64,000 nucleotides of DNA from Candidula unifasciata (taxonomy: Eukaryota > Mollusca > Gastropoda > Stylommatophora > Geomitridae), in assembly GCA_905116865.2 (NCBI GenBank), contig CAJHNH020004602.1, positions 1,484,495 through 1,548,494 of the forward strand. Reading direction: 5' to 3'. Shown one piece after another: positions 1 to 21,464 of this stretch. Position numbers and translations under genes: made by a program. The first letter of the stretch is position 1, and each line of letters opens with the position of its first letter. A model generated the notes under the pieces. That model was not told the DNA's origin, did no database searches, and saw nothing but the letters and a program-made list of their open reading frames with translations.

Positions 1-107
1 TGCATGGCGTGACACTGTGAGCTGCGTTTGTTTTTCGTTGGCACAGGAGCGGAGCAAGTGTGGGGTGACCCGTTTGCTATGAAGCTGAAACTAGGATTAC
101 CAGATTA
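1..107 (+). mobile_element. SINE-C family copy, left end cut by window edge
   Basis: The stretch from GTTGGCACAGGAGCGGAGCA through TGACCCGTTTGCTATGAAGC to an ATTACCAG-type tail at 98-107 is shared with 21792-21936 and, in part, with 58082-58133. The family has no recognised parent. Confidence 0.75.
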
Positions 108-111
108 CTTA

Positions 112-412
112 CACAGCTACATTTACATACATACATTCTCATACATACAGACATACATAATACATACATGCACCTACATACATATACGCACAAATACACA
201 CGTCCACATGTATACATACATACTTAGGCTAAATCTACATGTATACATAATACAGACATACATCAACATACATACATATACAAACATAAAACACACAGAC
301 TTACTTACATAGACATACATGCATACATACACACATCCATACATACACTTACATACTTACAAACATATATACATACTTGCAAACACACCTAAATACACAC
401 ACATACTTACAC
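112..412 (+). repeat. Microsatellite, (ACAT)n-rich
   Basis: Imperfect ACAT/ACATAC tetranucleotide tract over about 300 bp. Open frames here are simple-repeat translations and not genes. Confidence 0.9.
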
Positions 413-1049
413 AGACCAGAGAGCAAGGTAATGAACAAAAGGGGCAGGTGGCAAGTATTGCACTACTGCATGTGAGAAGATGCATGGATAGCGCTGATGT
501 CATTAGATCCAATAGATAATGATGAATCTCTAGCTAACATGATTACTTGACCTAAGAGTGAAGCCCGGTAAAGGATGTCAGTGCCATCTTTGTGGTCAAG
601 ACAGGAGACATTGTAACCAACTTGTCATGGAAATAATCAGTAGAGGTACTTTAGGGTAACTGCTGCTTTGAAAGACTGAGCTGGCTGACTGATGTTTTAA
701 CCCACCAGGATATCACACCGAGCGATAAACACCCGGTGACACAAAGTACCATTGTTCGGATTAGGACCACCTGGGGACAGGTCCCAGAAACCCTGTTTAG
801 AATGTATGGTTATAATAACACCCCCCCCCCCCCCCCCCCCCAACATAAGCGGTGAGGCTCCAAAATACTGAAAACTTGCGTCCCACGGACTAACATATCC
901 AAGGACTAGGAGTGTCCAATTTGCAGTGATGTTGATTGTGATAAAATAATCTGTAGCAAGCAGTGTATTACTAAGGATGTGACCGCAGATAAAAGATTGT
1001 GTTTTGCAGTATCACTCATGACTGACAGCATCAATTTCTTGCCTGTTAG

Positions 1050-10364
<9,315 letters not shown>

Positions 10365-10425
10365 TGTGTCCAGCTGTCTGGTTATGCAATACACACTTGT
10401 AGTGACCACCTCAAGAGCCTTCAAA

Positions 10426-10470
<45 letters not shown>

Positions 10471-10669
10471 GTGTGATTAACTTAAAAACTGTATTCAGCT
10501 TCCATATATCTGCATAAGGCTGAGGGGAAGATGTTCACGCCCCTCACCTAAAGCTACCTGTACAGATTCGTTTGTGTTTTACATCCTGTCTTCCATGTGT
10601 TGACTAAACCAGCTTTTGTATGTTGTGATAAACATAAGTACCATCTGTGTAACACTTCCCTGTTCTACT

Positions 10670-11225
10670 GACTGCTGAATTATTAGGCACACCTGTAGCA
10701 ATCTCAAGAGTTAATGATCTGTATTTATGACTGTTGAAGTATTAGGCACATCTGTAGCAACCTCCAGGGTTAATAATCTATACTGATGACTGCTGAAGTA
10801 GATGATACATCTGTAGCAACCTCCAGGGTTAATAATCTATACTGATGACTGCTGAAGTAGATGATACATCTGTAGCAACCTCCAGGGTTAATAATCTATA
10901 CTGATGACTGCTGAAGTAGATGATACATCTGTAGCAACTCCAGGGTTTATAATCTATACTGATGACTGCTGAAGTAGATGATACATCTGTAGCAACCTCC
11001 AGGGTTTATAATCTATACTGATGACTGCTGAAGTAGATGATACATCTGTAGCAACCTCCAGGGTTTATAATCTATACTGATGACTGCTGAAGTAGATGAT
11101 ACATCTGTAGCAACCTCCAGGGTTTATAATCTATACTGATGACTGCTGAAGTAGATGATACATCTGTAGCAACCTCCAGGGTTAATGATCTATGCTGATG
11201 ATGGTCGAAGTAATAGGCACATCTA
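10670..11225 (+). repeat. 59-bp minisatellite
   Basis: About nine copies of a unit containing GCTGAAGTAGATGATACATC and AGCAACCTCCAGGGTT. Central copies are almost identical, with AATAAT/TATAAT variants; edge copies are diverged. It begins ~300 bp after the myosin stop codon and may lie in its 3' UTR. Confidence 0.95.
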
Positions 11226-11814
11226 CAGTCATCTCAAATTTATGTTTTTTTATAGGGGTATCCAGATGAGAGCAATCAGTAATCACTCGTCCACAGCTTT
11301 CTGTCCTCAGCAACATGGGATGTCTGGAAATACAGCATTCTGTCCACTTGTAGATGTTATTAGTTTAGAATTTTGTCTGCCTTCATCTTCTCTGTTTGCC
11401 ATCAACTTTCCCTGGAGGGTTAATTTTGAGGTGTGTTTAGTAGCCCAAAGCAAACCATGTTTATTGTGAGAAACTGTAGCTGGGTAGCTGGAGATAAAAC
11501 TGTTTTGCATGCCAGTTACTGTGTTCTATGTATTATATTTATTTATATACTTCCCGTTTGCCATTGTTTATATGGTGATTTGCTGTTTATGCTGACATAT
11601 TCTGGATTCATTTTAAGATAGGACCTTCCATTTACGTGATAGATCTGTTATTCTGGTATAGTTATATATATTACACATTATGCTGAGTATTTCTGTGCTT
11701 CTGTTACTTTACTTAACATATATCAAGCTGAATAGTTCTGTATTTCAGTTATAATTATTGATATAATACTTCCCATGGTTTTGCCTTAAAAAGTGACTAA
11801 CTTAGGGTTTACTG

Positions 11815-11915
11815 ATTTCAGATGTGTTGGGTCAAAAGGCGCAGATATTGCAGCCTAGCTGTAAACTTCAACCATACTTTTCAGGGTTAACTTGGAAGAA
11901 GAAATTTACGGTATT
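11815..11915 (+). mobile_element. SINE-B2 fragment
   Basis: Only the 3' body is present: GATGTGTTGGGTCAAAAGGC, GCAGCCTAGCTGTAAAC and a terminal GAAGAAG. Confidence 0.7.
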
Positions 11916-14879
11916 GACTTATGCTCAGACCATTTGTATGCAGATCTTATATGAGCACATCCCATTCTGACAGCTTTTATAAAACTACTTAATGTAATAT
12001 AAGACCGGTTGTTGTTGAACATTTCATCATTGATTTCATATTTAGATTTTTGTCTCGCACCGGAAGGTGTACAGACACCCTGTGTTAATTTTTGTGAGGC
12101 ACAATCTTTTGTTGCTCTCTCTCTCTATATCTTTCTCTTTGCCCCTCAACACTTTTTGTCACACCTTCTTGCACTGACAAGTGCATGCGTACAGATTACA
12201 CATCTTAATTTATCTGATGGTGACCTGAGACACAACCCCCACACAAACACACTAGTAGGCTGGATATGTGATTTCCCTGCCACAGTCAGTGTCTATGTTT
12301 ATTGACAGTAAAATCTTGTTCTCGCATAATGAAATGTGATTGTTACCTGTTATTTCTCTGTTGTGAGTCTGCTGTATACTGATGGGTATATTTATGCAGG
12401 CAGCTGAGGCTGTACTCAACATTCCAGACTGTTACCAAATCTACAGATACTTAATATATTCCACTTTTGTGTTGATGTATATTTATTGTAAATTACTGAA
12501 TCAAATGTTCATTTTTCTTTATTTGATGACAGTGTTGCTAATGTACATTATATTTATATATCAAATTGTTCTGCTGTCAGAACTAAACTACTGATGTGTT
12601 GACTGCTGTCAGGATGTTTGGGAGAGATCTCCCAGCTGTGCTTTGGGAACAGTGTGCTTGTTATGATGTGTTGTACACCGTGTGTCATCCACAGCACTGT
12701 ACAGGTGACCACAGAGAAACACATACAACACATGGCGATACAGATTACACCAAGCCAGCTATGGGCATTTGATAGACATGCTTAACACCACTGCTGTCTC
12801 CAACAGGCCTGAATGAGTTTAGTACTAGGGAAAGGTGGCTCAACAATGATGCCCACAGACGAGTGGACCAAGTAAAATATTGTTTATTTGAAGACAGTGT
12901 ATCAAAGACTTTCAGTTTCTTCCTGTACTGAGCTGCGGCTGTTTTCAGTTTCAGTAATCAGCTCGCTGACAAAACAGAATACATATTATTTTGTAATTGG
13001 CCACATTGATAACTTGTAACTCTAATGATAACATGTAACTCTAATGATAACATGTTACTCTATAGTTAACATGTAACTCTAGCAGAATCCATTTGTAGAA
13101 GTCATGGACATTTTACACATATATATATTCAAGCCATGCATGTGATATGTAGGCACATCAAAGGACCATTTCACTTTTAGAAATGCCTTAATATACTAAG
13201 TGAGGCGCATCTGGAATAAGTGGATCTTAATCTCTGGTGTTTCTGTAGATTTTCTTTTTGTTGTCTGAAGTGTCCTTAGATTTATGTGTGTTTACTGCAT
13301 GTCACTGAATGCCTATTTATTTGACTGATGATGCCTGTTATAAGTTGGTTAATGCAATGTCTTGTCCCCTTAGTGAAATATTCATTTCTGGCAGCTCAAG
13401 GCTGCACCCCAGTGTCCATCAGCATAGACATGGATGTTAAGAAATGTTCTAAGACAGTGAAATGAACAGATCTTTGTACAGGCAATAAGAAAAGATCTGC
13501 TTTGACAGTGTTTAAGGATTTTTTATAAAGGAAGAATAGGTCTAAGGTTGATAGATCTTTGTAGATAGCCAAACACTACTAGAACAGTGTGTACATCCAA
13601 GACTTAGCTGATGATCCTTATAGATTCTGCTGTTTTCATGTAAGCTTCTATCACAGAGAATTAGATGCCAGCTGTCACCATTTTGTTTTTACATAGACTT
13701 CTCGAAAACGTCAGCAAACTGTTGCATTTACATCAACCATCTCCGGTCTTATTGTTCTCAAAAGAGTTTGTTGTATTCAGAAGAGCTTCATTTATTTTGC
13801 TCATTTATTTTTGCCTTCACTACATTTACTTACAAGTTGACTTCTAGAATGTTTTAAAGCAGACGCTATTACATAGCAGAATCTATTGTGAGCTGTCCAT
13901 GACTAAGTTATGGTAGTGTCATTTTGGCACACCAGCGCATGAAACTGTTGCCTAATTTGGAGCAGATATCAAGAGAAAAGGTGTAGTAACTGCAGCATCT
14001 CAAGCAGCCAAACACATACTCTTAACCTTTTCATCCCGAGATGCTGTCACTTCCAGTTGGGGCTATTTCCCGGTAAATGTCACTTTTCTGACTTAAATAT
14101 AGTGACCTGTTGCGAGACGCATGATTAATGCTATTGGTTGTTTCTGTGTCTGCGCTGTTTAGGAGATAAGGATAAGAATATATTGAGCCAGTTTTTTAGT
14201 GTTTGTGTGGCAAGAGGGTTGAGGCCATATCTGCTTGGGACTGTCCTATTGTTTCTCCACAGACAACAGCTACCAAGAATGACTGAGCAATGATGAGGGG
14301 AATGGTTCTCTTCCTCCTGCTGCATCAAACAGACCGCTGCATTCTCGACTCTTGATATAAAACATCACATTTCGTGACTGCCGTTATCAATCCATCACTT
14401 TATCGGGCCCCCATTCTTATTGTTAATGTTTTTGTTATTACCAGCATATTTACAGAACCTAATTTACACATTTTGTTAGTATGTCTACTTCATTATTCAA
14501 TAACTATATAATTGTGTACTTCTGTTGTGTACGTTTATGTAATCTAATGAACATATTCAGCTATAACTTGTTAAAAGCCCACATTCCAAGGTGAACAATT
14601 TGCTGTTGTGTACTTACACTGTCAGGTGTCTACAGCAGCCTGGCTTTCCCAGATCTACATTCCATTGTTCCTGTTAGATTCTATGGCTGGCAGTCTGTAT
14701 TTATATTACTGCTGATTAACCCAAACTGAGTTCTCTCATGCTTTAGAAAGTTCCAGAAGTTAGCAACTCTTTTACATATACTGATTCATACTCACAACGC
14801 AGAAAACAGCCCAAGGAGGAGACACAGACAATGTTAGAGACAACAGAAATACCTGAGAACTTCAGGCACACTGAACTTA

Positions 14880-15110
14880 AAACTTGTCGTGCCTCACTGA
14901 GGGAAATCAAGTGGTATTTGTTTTTAACATCCTTTACAAAACATTGCCGAACCAACCGCAGCAGGGTTGTTGTTTTTTTTTTACTAGACAGTTTTATGTT
15001 CAGTGGTTTGCCATTGCTTTTGAACAGTCGGCCCTCCATACCATTGAAGAAATCAGTGCAGAGCAGTCTAGTTTGTGTTCGTACAGAGTATCTACTCCTG
15101 TGTACAAAAT
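14880..15110 (-). mobile_element. SINE with Meta-domain-like core (family E)
   Basis: A diverged minus-orientation copy. The plus strand shows CATCCTTTACAAAACATTGC, then a T-rich stretch, ACTAGACAGTTTTATGTTCA and GTGGTTTGCCATTGCTTTTG, the complement of the core at 3868-4110. Confidence 0.65.
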
Positions 15111-15699
15111 ATCTACTGCTTGTTTTCTCAAAATTTCTGAGAACCAACAAGTTACGATAATGTTATTGAAATAATATTTGGATGGACTCGTGGGTTTCCC
15201 AACATGTTATCAACCAAGGTTTATAATCTCTATGCTCATGTAACTGCTGACATACATCCGTTTTATAATTACGTATTTATTTGATGCTAATATTCCCCCA
15301 CATTATTTTGTTTATATGTATAACATGGTCACATACTGGACAGACACTTCAAATATTGTGATATAAATTAGCCTGGCTGTTTTTATGACCTGTCAGCTAA
15401 ATCTTCCTACAGTCAGTGCCTTGTGTTTTTCCCCCCTCAACCATTTAAACGTACTCATAAACAGTGTTGACCTGGGGACTAGCCTTCAAGTGTCTCTTGT
15501 TGTGTGCAGGCCTATTTCATTCAGTGTAAGAAATTAATTCAGTAAACACATACCATGACTGGCCAGCTGAACAAGATAGAACTATGGAAGCACATGCATG
15601 GATACAAACAAATGTTTCCTCCACTCTTGATCCGCTGTAAGATGAAGAAGAATCATAAGCCCCCAGAGAAATAACACAGCTTTCCATGTAACCCTACAT

Positions 15700-15950
15700 G
15701 ATATCTTGATGTGCTCATGTACACCTATACACATCTTGATGTACACCACATGTATACCTTTATAAGATATCTGAAGGTACACATGTACAAGATATCTGGA
15801 TACACCCTGTACACCTACACAAGATATCCAAATACACACATGTGTATATTTGGATACACACATATACACCTAGACAAGATGTACACTTATACAAGATATC
15901 CTGATTTTCCTAGGTACGCCTATATACAATACATATTGATAAACATGCAT
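15700..15950 (+). repeat. Degenerate short tandem repeat
   Basis: Irregular repeats of ACAAGATATC and TACACCTATAC-like words. Frames across it are low-complexity artefacts. Confidence 0.65.
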
Positions 15951-17429
15951 TCACACCTAAACATGGCAAGGTTAATAAGTGTGTGGGTGGACTTCTCAGA
16001 GAGGTCTGCTGTCCTGCTGGACTTATGGAACATGATGATAGTGCTAACATCCAGGCATTTCTGAGGGGACATTTTGTCTGAAATGTGATTTTCTTAAATA
16101 TAAATTGTTTTTAAATGGAAGGAGTGGGCGACAAGACAGAAAGCCTTGCTCAGCTGGTCTTCATCGGCCTCTGCTGTGTCTCTTACCAACACATAAGGAC
16201 TTACTAAAGCTGGACAGTTTATTGTTTTTATTGTTTGAGGCAATGTTCTCCAGAAAGGCACACAAAGCTTGCACATGCAAGTGTGTGTGTGTACAGTAAC
16301 AACAGTCAGGGTTCTGGTAACCACACAACTGGCATGATGTAGCAATGGTGTTGGTGTTATTTGTTAACATGTTTACGAACCAGTCTGGACAAACAAGAAC
16401 ATGCCTGACCTGTGGCCTGCATGACTCTGCCCTAATCAAACTGGCATTGGAAACACCTTGGAAGCTCTTGTATACAGCTGCAGTTAGTAAGTTGACATTC
16501 AGTTTTAAAGAGACTGGCACAAGTGACAATTGTTTAATAGTCTACACACAAATTATTAAAACAGTTATTGACAAATAAACAAAAAATATACAGGAAAGCA
16601 AAATGCATGAAATGTCAAGAGGTATCTTGCAGTGATATAACTTCGACAATAGCAGACAATCCTCATGATGGGATCACTGTTCTAGCTGTCCATCCACAGA
16701 CCAAATGATTAAATCCTAGCTGTTCATGGACAGATTTGTTAGCATATTTATCCTAACTGGGTATCCATGGAATGAAATATTTAATCCAAGCTCTCATCTA
16801 CAAATTAGAATATTTATTAACCCAACTATCCATCCATAGATTGGAAGTTTGTCACCAGTGACTATGATGCCGCTAGGTCAGTTTAATAGAAAATTTAAAA
16901 CAGGAATTTTTGTTGATACATATTGTACTGTAATGCCCATGTGGTTAATGCACGCATTTTGATAGGAAAACAGATCTGTGTCTTTACAGTTGAAAATTTT
17001 TGATCAGGTATCTACTACTTTAGTGTTCTGCCAGTACTGACTGGCCAATGTCATATTTTTTTTTTTAAAGTATGTGACTAATAAACACATTTTGTACTTA
17101 CATGTTGGCTTGTTTATTGGTGTGATGCGGTTAATGACACCAACTCAAGTAAAATATCTGCTTGTTGGGTGTAGTGAGATGTGGTTGAAGTCAAAATGTT
17201 GACTTGTTTTGCATGGTGTGATGTAGTTGAAAACACTTACTCAAATAAAAATGTGGTTTCATAAAAATCATAAGCAAACACAACATTGAGTGTCAAAAGG
17301 TGTCCTGGTCACTCCAAACTAGATCCAGGTGAGAGACAGCTTCAAAGGCTGGACAAGGAAAGAAAGTTTAATGAAATGCAACAAAGAATCTTCAAACAAG
17401 CACACGTGTCACTGTATCATGATCACAGG

Positions 17430-17640
17430 AGCAGTTCCTCTTCGCGCTCACCACCTGTAAACTCCAGCAGAAAGTTCTGGTTGTTTGTCCACTCCTGTCA
17501 TGTTCCTAAACCTGAGTTTGGCATGCACATCTGTTATAAACATCTGGTTTTTGTAAGCAGACTATTGGTTGCTCTCCTCTCAGGCAGATGTAATCCTCAT
17601 TAGTTGACTTTTACGACACACTTGTCAGGTAGGCACTGTG
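17430..17640 (-). mobile_element. SINE-B1 family copy
   Basis: Diverged and internally deleted. Landmarks on plus are CACCTGTAAACTCCAGCAG, GCAGACTATTGGTTGCTCTC and TTAGTTGACTTTTACGACAC. Confidence 0.7.
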
Positions 17641-17724
17641 TTTACAATCTGCACTGATAGACTTCACTTATGGATGAGTTCCAGGTGCAATGACATTAAT
17701 TTTAAGTTAATCTTCTTCACATTC

Positions 17725-17940
17725 ACCATTTGTAACTGGAAGTTCTGGCTGTTCACCTGATTTTAGTCTTTTCTAGAACCTAAGTGTTGTGTGCACAACT
17801 GTTTTACATATCTGACTTATTTGTAAGCAGGTTGTCAGTTTCTTGCTTCTCAGGCACACTCCGACTTCAAAGAAAGCGCCCATCTCCCTCACAGTCAGTT
17901 GATTCTTATGACATGCTTGTTGGGAAGGCAGTGGGTCTTA
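17725..17940 (-). mobile_element. SINE-B1 family copy
   Basis: Plus-strand landmarks: TAGTCTTTTCTAGAACCTAA, CTTATTTGTAAGCAGGTTGT, GTTGATTCTTATGACATGC. The head end is missing. Confidence 0.7.
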
Positions 17941-18184
17941 AGTAATTTAGTACTAATGTTATTGTAACCTTCAAAACAAAAAACAAAAACAAAACTATGG
18001 GCGGTGTCAAATCTATGACACCATGATGGGTAAACTAACAGCAGCAATGCAACACAACAACAGTTATGCTGAAGAAAACAAACGTTAGACATTTTGGCAG
18101 TGTGTAATATCCACATGAGAATACTCATCAAGTAAAATAATCAGTAGGTAATATACAGTTCTCTGTAAAGGGAAAGAAGATCGT

Positions 18185-18435
18185 CGTCGTCTTAGCGTTC
18201 ACCGGCAGAAACACCTGGGTGTTCGTCCACTTCTGGATTGGCTTTTGTTCCAGAACTTGAGTTCTGTGAGCACATCCGTTTATAGATTCAGCTTACCTGT
18301 ATGCAGACTGGGTTCCCCACCTCTCAGGCAGATGCACTCCTAATTAGTAGACTTTTACAAAGGCTTGTTTAAGGGGCAGTGGGTCTATTCTCCTCCCCAC
18401 CCCCCATTTGGGGCCCCTGAACCCACCTATGGAGG
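18185..18435 (-). mobile_element. SINE-B1 family copy
   Basis: Plus-strand landmarks: TTTTGTTCCAGAACTTGAG, CTCAGGCAGATGCACTCC and GGGGCCCCTGAACCCACC. Confidence 0.75.
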
Positions 18436-18624
18436 GATAAAACAAAAATATTTTCCCTGGCATATCTCTGAAGCAGTAAAATTCACAACATAATAGCAAC
18501 ACAATGGCTACGTAATAGCAAATGAACGGCTACTTAAACAGCAACAGCAGGACTATGGCAGACACAGAGGAACTTTTCCACTTTTCTGGCATGACCAACA
18601 AATTTACTTCTTCAGTCAGCTTGC

Positions 18625-18830
18625 TATCTTCTTCTTGTTTTCCTTAAAAGGGTGGTTACAACATTGTGCTGTGGTTACAGCTAGGCTGCGATATTTGTAG
18701 CTTTTGGCTTAGCACATCCAACTTCAGTTAACTCCTGATTAGTCAACTTTTTAAATGCTTGTTATAGGGCAATGTGTCTATAAATGCCCTCCTCCCCCAA
18801 TGGGGTCCCAGAAGCCACACTAGGAAGCTC
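18625..18830 (-). mobile_element. SINE-B2 family copy
   Basis: Plus-strand landmarks: TTCTTCTTG near the tail, AAAAGGGTGGTTACAAC, TGTGGTTACAGCTAGGCTGC, then the shared head TTATAGGGCAATGTGTCTAT and GGGGTCCCAGAAGCCACAC. Confidence 0.75.
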
Positions 18831-19285
18831 GCCCTGTGAAATGGATCTTGTGATTTACCTATGTCTGGTCAATGACAGAAAATACTATCTCCAATTCTGA
18901 TTATATAGACAGACGTATAACTGAGCCCCCCCCCCCCTTTTCCCCCACCATCAGCAACTACATAGACAGACATCAAACAGTTAAATGATAAACCTACTGG
19001 GAGTTAAAAACAGAAAAATATATCTGTTGAATAACATGATAACCCTACCAGCAACGTTACCCACCGAGTACCAAATGGTATATATTAGCACTATATACCC
19101 AATAAGTCCAAGGGCTTAGAAAAGTGTCCTTTACCAAACACTTTCTAGGAGAATGAGTTAAATTATATCCCCCTGGTTCTGAAAGAGTTATATGACCCTG
19201 ATCAACCATGTTACCATGTTGATAAATATCTGCAGGTTCAATCAGATTAGAGACCTGGGATATTTTTTGAGTCTACTCAGCATGA

Positions 19286-19860
19286 TCTTGTCCCTGCTAT
19301 TTAACACAATCTCATCCCTGCTATTTAACACGATCTCATCCCTGCTATTTAACATATCTCATCCCTGCTATTTAACATATGTCATCCCTGCTATTTACAC
19401 GATCTAATCCCTGCTATTTAACACAATCTCATCCCTGCTATTTAACATATCTCATCCCTGCTATTTAACAAATATTTCATCCCTGCTATTCAACACCATC
19501 TCATCCTTGTTACTTAACACCATCTAATCCTTGCTATTCAACACATTCTAATCCTTGTTATTTAACACCATCTAATCCCTGCTATTCAACATGATCTCAT
19601 CCCTGTTATTTAACATGATCTCATCCCTGCTATTTAATACAATCTCATCCCTGCTATTCAACACCATCTCATCCTTTTTACTTAACACCATCTCATCCCT
19701 GTTATTTAACACCATCGGATCCTTGTTATTTTACCATCTAATCCTTGCTATTCAACACATTCTAATCCTTGTTATTCAACACCATCTAATCCCTTAGCAA
19801 CACGATCTCATCCCTGTTGTTTAACATGATCTCATCCCACCAATTTAACATGATCTTATT
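19286..19860 (+). repeat. 24-bp minisatellite
   Basis: More than twenty imperfect copies of CTATTTAACA plus CNATCTCATCCCTG, with variants CCTTG, TAATCC and TATTCAACA. Translations give repeated SSLLFN peptides that are not genes. Confidence 0.93.
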
Positions 19861-20199
19861 CTTGCTACTCTGTATTATCTCATTCATGTGTCACCATTTC
19901 TGTTCAAATTCAATGAAAACGCAGCCAATTAAAGTATCAGGGATAAATGCAAATACAACAGAAAGCTACTCTATAAAAACTAATGATGAAGAAAACAATA
20001 TGGACAACAATTACTTCCAGGGTCATGAAAACAAAGAAATAGCTGCAGTACATGGCTTAAAAATTTAGGAATATTTACAACTCAGTTGACAGTTAAGATG
20101 AAAGTATAGAGATCAGCTTGAATACAGCCATCACATTTGTCATCATTTTGCTGCTAATTTTATACTCGCAGAACTAATTTCTCATTCTTAACAACAGAA

Positions 20200-21185
20200 C
20201 TGAACTAATAATCTCATTCTTACTGACAGTACTCAACTGATCAGCTCATTCTTACTGACAGTACTCAACTGATCAGCTCATTCTTACTGACAGTACTCAA
20301 CTGATCAGCTCATTCTTACTGACAGTACTCAACTGATCAGCTCATTCTTACTGACAGTATCAAATTTAACAGCTCATTTCACTTACAGCATTTAATTAAC
20401 TCATTTCACTAACAGCACTCAATTAACTCATTTCACTAACAGCATTTAATTAACTCATTTCACTAACAGCATTTAATTAACTCATTTCACTAACAGCATT
20501 TAATTAACTCATTTCACTAACAGCATTTAATTAACTCATTTCACTAACAGCATTTAATTAACTCATTTCACTAACAGTGCTCAACTTATCAGCTCATTTC
20601 ACTAACAGTGCTCAACTTATCAGCTCATTTCATTAACAGTGCTCAACTTATCAGCTCATTTCACTAACAGCATTTAATTAACTCATTTCACTAACAGTGC
20701 TCAACTTATCAGCTCATTTCATTAACAGTGCTCAACTAACTCATTTCACTAACAGTGCTCAACTTATCAGCTCATTTCACTAACAGTGCTCAACTTATCA
20801 GCTCATTTCACTAACAGCATTTAATTAACTCATTTCACTAACAGTGCTCAACTTATCAGCTCATTTCATTAACAGTGCTCAACTAACTCATTTCACTAAC
20901 AGTGCTCAACTTATCAGCTCATTTCACTAACAGTGCTCAACTTATCAGCTCATTTCACTAACAGTGCTCAACTTATCAGCTCATTTCACTAACAGTGCTC
21001 AACTTATCAGCTCATTTCACTAACAGTGCTCAACTTATCAGCTCATTTCATTAACAGTGCTCAACTAACTCATTTCACTAACAGTGCTCAACTTATCAGC
21101 TCATTTCACTAACAGTGCTCAACTTATCAGCTCATTTCACTAACAGTGCTCAACTTATCAGCTCATTTCACTAACAGCACCCAGC
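20200..21185 (+). repeat. Composite 27-32 bp minisatellite
   Basis: Three related units: 32 bp with CTTACTGACAGTACTCAACT (about 5, left end), 27 bp with CACTAACAGCATTTAATTAA, and 31 bp with CACTAACAGTGCTCAACTTA, plus a shortened 'CTCAACTAA' form. All share CTCATT..(C/A)TAACAG. The latter forms alternate in blocks, suggesting higher-order duplication. It lies ~280 bp beyond the ALG1 stop codon. Confidence 0.95.
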
Positions 21186-21464
21186 TTAGCTCAGCTGAGT
21201 CCAAAAAGATGGCTTCATTCTGTGGCTTCTATAACCATGAACAAGGTATCAACCAAAAGAACACTATCATTCAAACTAAAACATTTGTGGTATTTCACTC
21301 TCTCTACAGACAGCACTGAAAAGGCACAAGAAAAAAATAATATCAAGTTACAAATCTAACATTCCTAATATTACATACACACACATTCAATACACAGATT
21401 TTTTTTCCCAATAAAGTAACCCTGAACAGCAGAAGTTAAAAATTCATCTTGGTCACATAGGAAA

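Larger units (their letters stand above)
11226..17425. other. Intergenic or MYO15 3' UTR region, no gene seen
   Basis: No coding exon was recognised on either strand. It holds a SINE-B2 piece at 11815-11915, a Meta-core SINE at 14880-15110, a CT-rich stretch near 12115-12145 and a degenerate short repeat at 15700-15950. AATAAA at 17080-17085 (+) is a possible polyadenylation signal, but nothing ties it to a transcript. TTAACCTTTTCATCCCGAG at 14023 resembles one piggyBac-type end. Confidence 0.6.
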
